Assembly (NCBI RefSeq): GCF_046773475.1
Contig: NZ_CP177239.1
Coordinates: 3,286,001 to 3,350,000, forward strand
DNA length: 64,000 bases
Direction of reading: 5' to 3'
From: Nitratireductor aquimarinus
GTDB lineage: Bacteria; Pseudomonadota; Alphaproteobacteria; Rhizobiales; Rhizobiaceae
In this document: positions 33,598 to 43,988 of the stretch, in pieces
Position numbering within the stretch: position 1 is the first letter of the stretch
Layout: the number at the start of each line of letters is the position of its first letter
Program-made: the position numbers and the translations under genes
Notes under the pieces: model-generated
The model's database searches: none
What the model saw: only the letters and a program-made list of their open reading frames with translations
Told to the model about the DNA's origin: nothing

Positions 33598-34979
33598 AGC
33601 AACTCCATCAGTTTTCTGATCGTGCGCGTGTAGCGTGCGGCGATCGTTTCACGTTCGATGTGGCGGCCCTGACGGACACAGTGGCGTCCTGCCGACCACA
33701 CTTCGGATACGGCGCCATTGTCGCCGGTAAAAAGCCAGCCGTCTAATACACCATCGTCGAATGCTGCACCTGCGAAATCGTCCTGATCGATTGCCACCAG
33801 ATCGGCCCAGTGTCCCGGCTGGATCGCGCCGGAATCGCGGCCAAGAGCCTGAGCGCCGCCGGCAAGGGCTGCATCGTAAAGCGTGCGCCCGCAGGACTGG
33901 CCGTGCGCAGCCAGAACCACGCGGGCCGTGTCGCGCAGGCGCTGGGAGTATTCGAACTGGCGCAGCTCTTCGGCGACGGTGATGCGGATGTTGGAATCGG
34001 AGCCGATGCCAAGTGCACCGCCTGCCTGACGGTAGTGAAGCCCGTTGAAGATGCCGTCGCCCAGATTGGCCTCGGTGACGGGGCAAAGCCCGGCGACCGC
34101 TCCGGTGTCGGCCAGATTGCCGGTCTCCTCGTCGGTCATGTGGGTGCAGTGGATCAGGCACCAGCGCGCATCCACATCGCAATTGTCGAGCAGCCACTCC
34201 ACCGGACGCTGGCCATAGGCCGCCAGAACCTCGTCGATCTCCGGCAATTGCTCGGCGATGTGCATGTGCAGCGGCGCATCGGGACGCATGGTCTGCGCTT
34301 CACGCAGATCATCCAGCCCCACCGCGCGCAGCGAGTGTGGTGCAACGCCAAGCCGGGCGTCGGCGGCGAGATTTCCAATGCATGCTTCAGCGCGTGAAAG
34401 CAGCTTCTGGAACCGGTCCAGATCGTTGCCGAAACGCTGCTGGCCGCCCTGCAGCGGTCGCTGGTCCACGCCGCCATGGCGGTAAAGAACGGGAAGGAGG
34501 GTGAGGCCGATGCCCGTCTGGTCCGCAGCGCCTGCGATACGCGCAGAAAGCTCGCCCACATCGTCATAGGCAACGCCGCCGGGCTGATGGTGGACGTAGT
34601 GGAACTCCGCGACGGCGGCAAAACCCGCCTCCTGCATTTCCATGAAGGCGAAGGCGGCGACCGCCTCGATGTCTTCCGGCGAAAGCAGGTCGAGAAAGCG
34701 GTACATGATTTCGCGCCATGTCCAGAAACTGTCGCGCCCGGCCGGACCCCGCCGCTCGGCCAGCCCGGCCATGGCGCGCTGAAACGTGTGGCTGTGCAGG
34801 TTGGACATGGCGGGCAGGAGAACGGGAACACGTATTGTCTTGGCATCCCCCGACTTGTCATCTGCGGGCGCGGCCCCGGCCGTCACGCTTTTGATGCGCC
34901 CCGCACTGGTGAGCTCCACAAGCACGTCCTTTTGCCAACCGCCTGGCGTGAGTGCATTCTGAGCAAAAATCGCTTGCAT
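33594..34979 (-). CDS. hutF: Formimidoylglutamate deiminase
   Basis: The 461-residue amidohydrolase has metal-ligand motifs MSNLHSHTFQRAMAGLAERR, HMHIAEQLPEIDEV, IHCTHMTDEE and IGSDSNIRITVAEELR. HutF converts N-formimino-L-glutamate to N-formyl-L-glutamate and ammonia, the fourth step of the five-step histidine pathway that continues with HutG. Both are present, so this organism uses the formylglutamate route. It is transcribed divergently from hutI and is coupled to hutC. Confidence 0.95.
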   Translation of the reverse strand: MQAIFAQNALTPGGWQKDVLVELTSAGRIKSVTAGAAPADDKSGDAKTIRVPVLLPAMSNLHSHTFQRAMAGLAERRGPAGRDSFWTWREIMYRFLDLLSPEDIEAVAAFAFMEMQEAGFAAVAEFHYVHHQPGGVAYDDVGELSARIAGAADQTGIGLTLLPVLYRHGGVDQRPLQGGQQRFGNDLDRFQKLLSRAEACIGNLAADARLGVAPHSLRAVGLDDLREAQTMRPDAPLHMHIAEQLPEIDEVLAAYGQRPVEWLLDNCDVDARWCLIHCTHMTDEETGNLADTGAVAGLCPVTEANLGDGIFNGLHYRQAGGALGIGSDSNIRITVAEELRQFEYSQRLRDTARVVLAAHGQSCGRTLYDAALAGGAQALGRDSGAIQPGHWADLVAIDQDDFAGAAFDDGVLDGWLFTGDNGAVSEVWSAGRHCVRQGRHIERETIAARYTRTIRKLMELL

Positions 34980-35003
34980 GAGGCGTTGTTCCCGGCTTAA
35001 TTA

Positions 35004-35013
35004 TGTCTATACA
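35004..35013. promoter_or_regulatory. Candidate HutC operator
   Basis: TGTCTATACA is the reverse complement of TGTATAGACA, the core described for HutC-type operators, and the flanks extend it to TATGTCTATACATA. A second, weaker half-like copy CGTAGACA lies at 35026-35033. Both sit in the 123-base divergent region between hutF and hutI, so one repressor could control both operons. Confidence 0.65.
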
Positions 35014-35102
35014 TATAAGAATAATCGTAGACAAAAATTCTGTCTTAGGCAATATGCCCTGTATGGGGAGGCCTGCAGTGGGTAGGGAGGAATCTTCCTG
35101 TT

Positions 35103-36311
35103 ATGAAGCAGAGTGTCATCAGCGGTATCCGCTTGGCGAGCATGTGCGAAGGCGGCGCGCCCTATGGGCTTGTCGAGGATGCCGGCATCGCCATCGAGGG
35201 TGATATGATTGTCTGGGCAGGTGCAATGAGCAACCTGCCGGAGCGTTTTTCCGGATGGGAGCGGACCGATTTCGGCGGTCGCCTCGCCACGCCGGCGCTT
35301 GTCGACTGCCACACGCATCTGGTGTTTGGCGGCAATCGCGCCAGGGAATTCGAGATGCGGCTTGAAGGCGCGAGCTACGAAGAAGTGGCGCGGGCCGGCG
35401 GCGGCATCGTTTCCACCGTTTCTGCAACGCGTGGCATGGATGAAGATGCGCTGGTCGAAGACGCGCTGAAGCGGCTCGATGCGCTTCTTGCCGAAGGCGT
35501 TTCGACGGTGGAGGTCAAATCCGGTTATGGGCTGACCGTCGAGGACGAGCTCAAGATGCTGCGCGCCGCGCGCCGTCTGGCAGAGCTGCGGCCCGTGCGG
35601 ATCAAGACGAGCTATCTCGCCGCCCATGCGGTTCCAGCCGAATATCGCGGGCGTGAAGACGCCTATATCGACGCGGTGGTGCTGCCGGGCATGGATGCTG
35701 CCCGTGCCGAAGGTCTGGTCGATGCGGTTGACGGGTTCTGCGAGGGCATTGCCTTCTCGCCGGTGCAGATGGCGCGCGTCTTCGACCGGGCGCGCGAACT
35801 CGGCCTGCCGGTAAAACTGCATGCAGAGCAGCTTTCCAATCTGGGCGGCGCGAAGATGGCGGCCTCCTATGGCGCGCTTTCGGCGGATCATCTCGAATAT
35901 CTGGACGAGGAAGGCGTTGCGGCGATGGCCGCTTCCGGGACGGTGGCCGTTCTCCTGCCGGGCGCATTCTACACGCTGCGCGAGACGCAGTATCCGCCGC
36001 TTGCGGCGCTGCGCAAACATGGCGTGCGGATTGCGGTCGCGACCGACTGCAATCCGGGTTCATCGCCGCTTGCCTCGCTCCTTCTGACCGTGAACATGGC
36101 CTGCACGCTGTTCCGCATGACGCCCGAAGAGGCGCTGGCGGGAGCCACGCGCGAAGGCGCGCGGGCGCTCGGGCTGGCCGAGGAAATCGGCACCATCGAG
36201 GCCGGCAAGCGCGCCGAAATCGCCATCTGGGACGTGGAGCACCCGGCGGAACTTGCCTATCGCATCGGCTTCAACCCGCTCCATCGCCGCATTGCAGGAG
36301 ATTTTGCATGA
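35103..36311 (+). CDS. hutI: Imidazolonepropionase
   Basis: The 402-residue amidohydrolase has the motifs LVDCHTHLVFGGNRAREFEM, EVKSGYGLTVEDELKMLRAA, KLHAEQLSNLGGAKMAASYG and ATDCNPGSSP, which hold the metal and substrate residues. It hydrolyses 4-imidazolone-5-propionate to N-formimino-L-glutamate, the third step of histidine breakdown. Its ATGA stop overlaps the hutH start, so the two are coupled. GGGAGGAA lies about 12 bases before the start. Confidence 0.96.
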   Translation: MKQSVISGIRLASMCEGGAPYGLVEDAGIAIEGDMIVWAGAMSNLPERFSGWERTDFGGRLATPALVDCHTHLVFGGNRAREFEMRLEGASYEEVARAGGGIVSTVSATRGMDEDALVEDALKRLDALLAEGVSTVEVKSGYGLTVEDELKMLRAARRLAELRPVRIKTSYLAAHAVPAEYRGREDAYIDAVVLPGMDAARAEGLVDAVDGFCEGIAFSPVQMARVFDRARELGLPVKLHAEQLSNLGGAKMAASYGALSADHLEYLDEEGVAAMAASGTVAVLLPGAFYTLRETQYPPLAALRKHGVRIAVATDCNPGSSPLASLLLTVNMACTLFRMTPEEALAGATREGARALGLAEEIGTIEAGKRAEIAIWDVEHPAELAYRIGFNPLHRRIAGDFA

Positions 36312-37849
36312 CGCTTGTTCTGACCCCCGGTGCGGTCACGATCCAGGATCTGGAGCGTATCTGGCGTGATGGCGTTGCCGTGCGCGTTGATCCGGCCTGC
36401 TATCCCGGCATTGAGGCGGCGGCTGCGCGCATCGACCAGATCGCACGTGGCAATGAAGCGATCTATGGCGTCAACACCGGCTTTGGAAAGCTCGCCAGTG
36501 TGAGCATCCCGCCGCAGGATGTGGAGACGCTGCAGCGCAACCTCATCCTCTCGCATTGCTGCGGCGTTGGTGCGCCGCTTGACGAAGCCATTGTGCGGCT
36601 GATCATGTCGCTGAAACTGCTCTCGCTGGGCCGTGGCGCATCCGGCGTGCGCATGGAGGTGGTCAAGCTGATCGAGGAAATGCTGGCGCGCGGTGTCGTG
36701 CCGGTGATCCCGGAAAAGGGCTCGGTCGGTGCATCCGGCGACCTCGCGCCGCTCGCGCATATGGCGGCTGCCATGATGGGCGAGGGCGAGGCTTTCTTCG
36801 ACGGCGAGCGGCTTTCCGGCGGCGAGGCGCTGCGCCGGGCCGGGCTTACGGCGGTCGTGCTGAAGGCCAAGGAAGGGCTGGCGCTGATCAACGGCACGCA
36901 GGTTTCCACCGCGCTGGCGCTGACCGGGCTGTTCCGGGCGCATCGCGCGGCGCGGTCGGCGCTCATCACCGGGGCCTTGTCGACCGATGCGGCAATGGGT
37001 TCTTCCGCGCCATTCCACCCCGAAATTCACACGCTTCGCGGCCATCAGGGCCAGATCGACACGGCGGCAGCACTGTGGGCGCTGCTCGAGGGCTCGCAGA
37101 TCCGCGAGAGCCATCTGGAAGGCGATGAGCGGGTGCAGGATCCGTATTGCATCCGCTGCCAGCCGCAGGTGGATGGCGCGTGTCTCGATCTTCTGCGCCA
37201 GGCGGCGCGCACGCTGACCATCGAAGCCAATGCAGTGACCGACAATCCGCTGGTTCTCTCCGACGGGACGGTTGTTTCGGGCGGCAATTTCCACGCTGAG
37301 CCGGTGGCGCTTGCCGCCGACCAGATTGCGCTTGCCATTTGTGAGATCGGCGCAATTGCGCAGCGGCGCATTGCGCTTCTGGTCGACCCGGCGCTGTCGT
37401 TTGGCCTGCCGGCGTTTCTGGCGAAGAAGCCGGGCCTGAATTCCGGCCTGATGATTGCCGAAGTGACCTCGGCTGCGCTGATGTCGGAAAACAAGCAGAT
37501 GTCGCATCCGGCCTCCGTGGATTCGACGCCCACTTCCGCCAATCAGGAAGACCATGTGTCGATGGCCTGTCACGGCGCGCGGCGGCTCATTCCGATGACG
37601 GAGAACCTGTTCGGCATTATCGGCATTGAAGCCGTGACGGCGGCGCAGGGCGTCGATTTCCGCGCGCCGCTGAAAACGAGTGCGGAGCTTGCGCAGGCCC
37701 ATGCGGCGATCCGCAACGCGGTGCCGGATCTGGAGGAAGACCGTTATCTGGCCCCCGATCTGGAAAACGCCATCGCGCTCGTGCGCTCCGGCGATCTGAA
37801 CGCCAGCATTCCCGGGAACATTCTGCCTGAATTGAGGAGTGAGCCTTGA
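36308..37849 (+). CDS. hutH: Histidine ammonia-lyase
   Basis: The 513-residue enzyme has the Ala-Ser-Gly triad that cyclises to the MIO cofactor in KGSVGASGDLAPLAH (A142-S143-G144), the catalytic Tyr in IYGVNTGFG (about 53), and NPLVLSDGTVVSGGNFHAEP. It eliminates ammonia from L-histidine to give urocanate, the first step. It overlaps hutI by 4 bases. A RIME-like palindrome separates it from hutG. Confidence 0.97.
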   Translation: MTLVLTPGAVTIQDLERIWRDGVAVRVDPACYPGIEAAAARIDQIARGNEAIYGVNTGFGKLASVSIPPQDVETLQRNLILSHCCGVGAPLDEAIVRLIMSLKLLSLGRGASGVRMEVVKLIEEMLARGVVPVIPEKGSVGASGDLAPLAHMAAAMMGEGEAFFDGERLSGGEALRRAGLTAVVLKAKEGLALINGTQVSTALALTGLFRAHRAARSALITGALSTDAAMGSSAPFHPEIHTLRGHQGQIDTAAALWALLEGSQIRESHLEGDERVQDPYCIRCQPQVDGACLDLLRQAARTLTIEANAVTDNPLVLSDGTVVSGGNFHAEPVALAADQIALAICEIGAIAQRRIALLVDPALSFGLPAFLAKKPGLNSGLMIAEVTSAALMSENKQMSHPASVDSTPTSANQEDHVSMACHGARRLIPMTENLFGIIGIEAVTAAQGVDFRAPLKTSAELAQAHAAIRNAVPDLEEDRYLAPDLENAIALVRSGDLNASIPGNILPELRSEP

Positions 37850-37881
37850 TCGGGAGCGTGTCTTTTTTGGATGTGGCGACT

Positions 37882-37993
37882 GCCCCTCATCCGCCTGCCG
37901 GCACCTTCTCCCCGCTCGCGGGGAGAAGGACGATGGCCGCAACGTTGACGCCCCCCTCTCCCCGCCTGCGGGGAGAGGGTAAGGGTGAGGGGC
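37882..37993. repeat. RIME-like palindromic element inside the hut operon
   Basis: The element has two perfect 12-bp hairpins. The first, at 37904-37929, opens CCTTCTCCCCGC. The second, at 37954-37979, opens CCCTCTCCCCGC. The whole is bounded by GCCCCTCA and TGAGGGGC, for about 112 bases. Size and layout match the rhizobial intergenic mosaic element (RIME), which has two palindromes in about 100 bases. It fills the hutH-hutG gap and could affect mRNA stability. Confidence 0.8.
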
Positions 37994-38018
37994 GGACGCC
38001 AACACTGGAGATTTGCGC

Positions 38019-38822
38019 ATGAACCCCGTCGAAGTGCATCAGGGCTCCTCGCCCGTCATTCTGGGGCTGCCGCACACGGGCACTTTTGTGCCGGAGGCGG
38101 TCAAGGCCCGGCTCAATGAACAGGGCCGGCTTCTGACCGATACGGACTGGCACGTGCATCGGCTCTATGACGGTCTGCTCGATGGTGTGACCACCGTGCG
38201 GGCGACCTTTCATCGCTATCTGATCGACGCCAATCGCGACCCTTCCGGCGAGAGCCTTTATCCGGGGCAGAACACGACCGGTCTGGTGCCGCTGACGGAT
38301 TTCGACAACCGCCCGATCTGGCGCGAGGGGGAGGAGCCGACGGCTCAGGATGTAGCCGAGCGGCTTGATGCCTTTCACGCGCCCTATCATGCCGCGCTGG
38401 AGGCCGAGATCGCGCGGGTGAAGGCGCTGCATGGCGTGGCGATCCTCTATGACTGCCATTCCATCCGCTCGCACTGCCCGTTCCTGTTCGAAGGGCAGCT
38501 TCCCGATTTCAATATCGGCACCAATCACGGCGAGACCTGTGCGCGGGAAATCGAGCAGGCGACGGTTGATGTCTGTGCCGGTGCGGACGGGTTTTCCAGC
38601 GTGCTCAACGGCCGTTTTGTCGGCGGATGGACGACCAGGCATTACGGCCGGCCCGGGACCGGCGTGCATGGCATCCAGATGGAACTGGCGCAGGCAACGC
38701 ATCTTCAGGGCGAGGCCGTGCCGTTTGACTATGACGAAGAAAAAGCGGCGCGCCTGCGACCGCATCTCAAAGCCATTCTGACGCGTCTTTCAAAGATCGC
38801 GCCATCCTTGAAGGGGAACTGA
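38019..38822 (+). CDS. hutG: N-formylglutamate deformylase
   Basis: The protein (267 residues) has the zinc-hydrolase motifs GLPHTGTFVPEAVKARL, DTDWHVHRLYDGLL, LYDCHSIRSHCPFLFEGQLP and NGRFVGGWTTRHYGRP. It hydrolyses N-formyl-L-glutamate to glutamate and formate, the last step of this pathway branch. ATG 38019, with CTGGAG upstream, is chosen over a TTG at 38013. hutU starts 3 bases after its stop. Confidence 0.94.
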   Translation: MNPVEVHQGSSPVILGLPHTGTFVPEAVKARLNEQGRLLTDTDWHVHRLYDGLLDGVTTVRATFHRYLIDANRDPSGESLYPGQNTTGLVPLTDFDNRPIWREGEEPTAQDVAERLDAFHAPYHAALEAEIARVKALHGVAILYDCHSIRSHCPFLFEGQLPDFNIGTNHGETCAREIEQATVDVCAGADGFSSVLNGRFVGGWTTRHYGRPGTGVHGIQMELAQATHLQGEAVPFDYDEEKAARLRPHLKAILTRLSKIAPSLKGN

Positions 38823-38825
38823 ACC

Positions 38826-40499
<1,674 letters not shown>

Positions 40500-40526
40500 T
40501 AACCGAACAATTCAGAGGGGTTTTCC

Positions 40527-41618
40527 ATGAAAAGGCGTCAATTTCTAAAAGCGGCAGGTGTTGCCGGTGTGGCGACGGGCTTAGCGGCTCCGGCCATCGC
40601 ACAGGACAAGATCACCTGGAAAATGGTCACGGCCTGGCCGAAGAACCTGCCCGGACCGGGCGTGGCGGCGCAGATGCTTGCCGACCGAATCACGGCTCTG
40701 TCCGGCGGCCGGCTGGAAGTGAAGCTTTACGCTGCCGGCGAGCTTGTGCCGGGCAATGGCGTGTTCGACGCGGTGTCGGAAGGCACGGCTGAACTCTACC
40801 ACGCGGTTCCCTCCTACTGGGGCTCCAAGTCGCGCGGTATTCTGCTGTTCGGTTCGCAGCCTTTCGGTCTGCGCGCTGACGAGCAGCTGGGCTGGCTCGT
40901 GCATGGCGGCGGACAGGCGCTTTACGACGAAATGTATGGCCGTTTCGGGCTGAAGCCGTTCCTTTGCGGCAATTCCGGTCCGCAGTGGCAGGGCTGGTTC
41001 CGCAACGAGATCAACTCGGTCGACGATCTGAAGGGCCTGCGCTTCCGCACCACGGGTCTTGCGTCTGAAATGTGCGCCAAGCTTGGCATGGCCGTTCAGG
41101 CCATGGGCGGCGGCGACATGTTCCAGGGCCTGCAGTCCGGCACGATCGACGCCGGTGAGTTCATCGGTCCGTGGACGGATTCGGCGCTTGGCTTCTATCA
41201 GGTAGCCAAGAACTACTATTGGCCGGGTGTCGGCGAGCCGTCTTCGGCCGAGGAGTGTGCGGTGAACAAGGCGGCCTATGATGCGCTGCCGGAAGATCTG
41301 CAGCAGGCCGTCGCCTATGCCTGTGAATCGCTCTACAATCCGGTCTGGACCGAATACACGACCAAGCATGCCGCAGCGCTGAAGCAGCTCGTGGCAGAGC
41401 AGGACGTTCAGGTGAAGAAGCTGCCGGATGACGTGATCGTCGCCATGGGCAATGCCGCAGGCGAAGTGATCGCGGAACTGCGCGAAGACGATGACGAGCT
41501 GGTCAAGCGCATCGTCGAGAGCTTCCTCGGTTACCGCGAAGGCATCGCCGAATACATGGTCTACGCAGACAACGGGCAGATGAACGCCCGTGCGATGGAC
41601 TACAAATACGGCGGCTGA
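40527..41618 (+). CDS. TRAP transporter substrate-binding protein, hut-linked
   Basis: The 363-residue protein starts with a twin-arginine signal (MKRRQFLKAAGVAGVATG, cleavage near AIAQ). The fold is DctP/TakP-like: MVTAWPKNLPGPGVAAQMLA, a conserved Arg in LKGLRFRTTGLASEMCAK that pairs with a carboxylate ligand, and GEFIGPWTDSALGF. It should capture an organic acid in the periplasm. It lies 27 bases after hutU, in the same operon, so urocanate or another histidine-derived acid is a plausible ligand; TakP relatives bind 2-oxoacids. The ligand is inferred from context only. Confidence 0.88.
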   Translation: MKRRQFLKAAGVAGVATGLAAPAIAQDKITWKMVTAWPKNLPGPGVAAQMLADRITALSGGRLEVKLYAAGELVPGNGVFDAVSEGTAELYHAVPSYWGSKSRGILLFGSQPFGLRADEQLGWLVHGGGQALYDEMYGRFGLKPFLCGNSGPQWQGWFRNEINSVDDLKGLRFRTTGLASEMCAKLGMAVQAMGGGDMFQGLQSGTIDAGEFIGPWTDSALGFYQVAKNYYWPGVGEPSSAEECAVNKAAYDALPEDLQQAVAYACESLYNPVWTEYTTKHAAALKQLVAEQDVQVKKLPDDVIVAMGNAAGEVIAELREDDDELVKRIVESFLGYREGIAEYMVYADNGQMNARAMDYKYGG

Positions 41619-41673
41619 CAACACGACCGGGCCGGGCTCGCGCTCGGCCCGTTTCTTTCGGGGAACGCTCGGC

Positions 41674-42183
41674 ATGCTTGAGCTTGCGGACAAACTTGAC
41701 CGGATCAACCGGGCAGTGGGCGCTGTTGTGCGCTGGCTGGCGCTGGCCATGGTGCTGGTGCAATTCGGCACGGTGGTGCTGCGCTATGTCTATGGCGTCA
41801 GCTTCATCTTCATGAACGAGACCGTTCTCTACCTGCACGCAGCACTGTTCATGCTGGCCGGAGGCTACACGCTTCTGGTCGACGGGCATGTGCGCGTGGA
41901 CATTTTCTACGGGCTGTTCGGCCCGCGCGGCAGGGCGCGCATCGATATTTTCGGTGCGCTGTGCTTCCTGATGCCGTCCATGTTCATGATCGCCTGGTTC
42001 TCCTGGCCTTCCGTGCGCAATTCCTGGTCGATCATGGAAGGAGCCATCTCGGTGGGCGGCATTCCCGCCTCCTTCCTGCTCAAATCGTTGATCCCCGCCT
42101 TCTGTGCGCTGCTCATCATCCAGGGCCTTGCCTGCATCCTGCGCGATCTCGCGCGTCTTCGTGAAGAAGCCCCCGCCGCATGA
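41674..42183 (+). CDS. TRAP transporter small permease (DctQ type)
   Basis: The protein (169 residues from ATG 41674) has four predicted membrane helices, with FGTVVLRYVYGVSFIFMNET and the conserved basic or polar pattern of DctQ. It forms the membrane complex with the large permease, whose start overlaps its stop (ATGA at 42180-42183). The upstream in-frame part overlaps dctP and is discarded. Confidence 0.88.
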   Translation: MLELADKLDRINRAVGAVVRWLALAMVLVQFGTVVLRYVYGVSFIFMNETVLYLHAALFMLAGGYTLLVDGHVRVDIFYGLFGPRGRARIDIFGALCFLMPSMFMIAWFSWPSVRNSWSIMEGAISVGGIPASFLLKSLIPAFCALLIIQGLACILRDLARLREEAPAA

Positions 42184-43730
42184 CCTTACCGCTCGACATC
42201 CTCATGTTTGCGGCGCTGATCGTCGCCATTCTGATCGGCTATCCCGTTTCCTTCATGCTGGCGGGAACGGCTGCGCTGTTCGCCTTTCTTGGCTGGATGA
42301 CAGGCCAGTTCGATGTCGGGCTTCTGGGCGCGCTCGGGCAGCGGGTTTTCGGAACCCTCACCAATGAGGTTCTGATCGCCATTCCGCTGTTCGTTTTCAT
42401 GGGCGTGGTGCTGGAAAAGAGCCGCATCGCGGAAGAGCTTCTGGAGACGATGGGCCGTCTCTTCGGCGGCATACGCGGCGGTCTCGGGGTTTCCGTCGTG
42501 CTGGTCGGCGCGCTTCTGGCGGCCTCGACCGGCATTGTGGGCGCAACCGTGGTGGCGATGGGCCTGATCGCGCTGCCGACCATGGTGCGCAACGGCTATG
42601 ATCCGAAGCTTGCTTCCGGCGTGGTTTGCACCTCCGGTACGCTGGGCCAGATCATTCCGCCCTCGACGCTGCTCATCATCCTGTCCGACGTGATGTCGAC
42701 CGCCTATCAGCAGGCGCAGTATGAGCAGGGCAAATTCACCATCGAGACGATCTCCGTCGGTCAGGTTTTCGCCGCAGCGCTTCTGCCGGGCCTGACGCTT
42801 GTGGCGGTCTACATCGCCTACCTGATGACGCGGGCAGCCCTGAAGCCGGACAGCGCTCCGGCGCTGGTTGCGGTCGGCGACCGGCCGAGCAGGCAGGAGG
42901 TGCAGCGCGCCGTTCTGCCGCCGGTTCTGCTCATCGTTGCCGTTCTGGGCTCCATCCTCGGCGGCATTGCAACGCCAAGCGAGGCGGCAAGCGTGGGCGC
43001 CATTGGCGCATTGCTACTCGCCGGTGTGCGCAGCGAAGGAAATGGCCGTCTGATCGTTCTGGGCGCGGCGGCGCTGGGTGCTGTCGCGGTGCTGGCCGGT
43101 ATCTTTCCGGTGCGTCTGCAGCGCAGCGATGTGGGCCTCTTCGAATGGCTCATCGCGGGGCTGACAACCGGGCTTCTGGCGCTCGGCGTCCTCGCCATCG
43201 TCATTTCCATCGACAAGGCGCGCCAGCGCGGCATTCTCACGCCGATTGTCACCAACACGATGACGGTGACGGCAATGATCTTCGCCACCATTCTCACGGC
43301 CAGCGTGTTCTCGCTCGTGTTCCGTGGACTGGGTGGTGATGCGCGGGTTGAGGACATCCTGCACTCCATGCCCGGCGGTCCGCAGGGGGCGCTCATCTTT
43401 GTGATGGCGATGATCTTCGTGCTCGGCTTTTTCCTCGATTTCGTGGAAATCTCGGTGATCGTCCTGCCACTGGTCGCTCCCATTCTGATCCTGATGGGAC
43501 ATGACCCGCTCTGGCTCGCGATCCTGATCGCGATCAACCTGCAGACGTCATTCCTGACGCCGCCCTTCGGGTTCTCGCTGTTCTATCTGCGCGCGGCTGC
43601 GCCAAAGGAAATCACGACGGGACAGATCTATCGCGGCGTCATTCCCTTCATCATTCTGCAGCTCGTGGGCATGGGCGTTATCTGGCTTCTGCCGTCGATT
43701 TCCACATGGCTTCCGGCGCAGATATTCTGA
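42180..43730 (+). CDS. TRAP transporter large permease (DctM type)
   Basis: The 516-residue protein has the DctM fold with about 13 helices: IPLFVFMGVVLEKSRIAEEL, GIVGATVVAMGLIALPTMVR, SGTLGQIIPPSTLLIILSDV and LTPPFGFSLFYLRAAAPKE. It is longer than the common form of about 430 residues because of an insert around residues 260-390 with extra helices, a feature of the TakP/DctM subfamily. It catalyses Na+-coupled uptake with the DctP and DctQ proteins. It ends the hut-TRAP gene string. Confidence 0.92.
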   Translation: MTLPLDILMFAALIVAILIGYPVSFMLAGTAALFAFLGWMTGQFDVGLLGALGQRVFGTLTNEVLIAIPLFVFMGVVLEKSRIAEELLETMGRLFGGIRGGLGVSVVLVGALLAASTGIVGATVVAMGLIALPTMVRNGYDPKLASGVVCTSGTLGQIIPPSTLLIILSDVMSTAYQQAQYEQGKFTIETISVGQVFAAALLPGLTLVAVYIAYLMTRAALKPDSAPALVAVGDRPSRQEVQRAVLPPVLLIVAVLGSILGGIATPSEAASVGAIGALLLAGVRSEGNGRLIVLGAAALGAVAVLAGIFPVRLQRSDVGLFEWLIAGLTTGLLALGVLAIVISIDKARQRGILTPIVTNTMTVTAMIFATILTASVFSLVFRGLGGDARVEDILHSMPGGPQGALIFVMAMIFVLGFFLDFVEISVIVLPLVAPILILMGHDPLWLAILIAINLQTSFLTPPFGFSLFYLRAAAPKEITTGQIYRGVIPFIILQLVGMGVIWLLPSISTWLPAQIF

Positions 43731-43812
43731 CGCGAATATCTGCTTTTATTTATCTTAATGATTGTATTAATGCTGCGCGTATAAGTAGAGAATTTATGTA
43801 AAGCGTCGGTTA

Positions 43813-43835
43813 CAATTCTATTTTATTCAGAATTG
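43813..43835. promoter_or_regulatory. Inverted repeat in the AT-rich leader of the CqsA-like gene
   Basis: CAATTCT and AGAATTG are perfect inverted repeats separated by 9 bases. They lie about 155 bases before the CqsA-like start, in a stretch (43735-43910) that is strikingly AT-rich for this genome. A regulator or nucleoid protein site is possible. No specific family is implied. Confidence 0.35.
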
Positions 43836-43988
43836 AAATCCCTTCGTCATATACATATGCTGATACTGTTTTTGTAGGTGAAGCCCTAATATTGTTGCTT
43901 ATAAGCCTTTCAGAATGGGGGGTGCTGCACGGCGTTGCGATTTCATGGCGCGACCGGGGCTCGCGAAACTGTTTTGGAGAATTTGCTT

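Noticed and set aside
36257..38020. A 587-codon open frame antisense to hutH, and similar long antisense frames at 38790-40421, 21358-22689 and 28910-30013
   Set aside because: They are mirror frames of real GC-rich genes (hutH, hutU, acyl-CoA ligase, tolA), with arginine- and histidine-rich, domain-free products.
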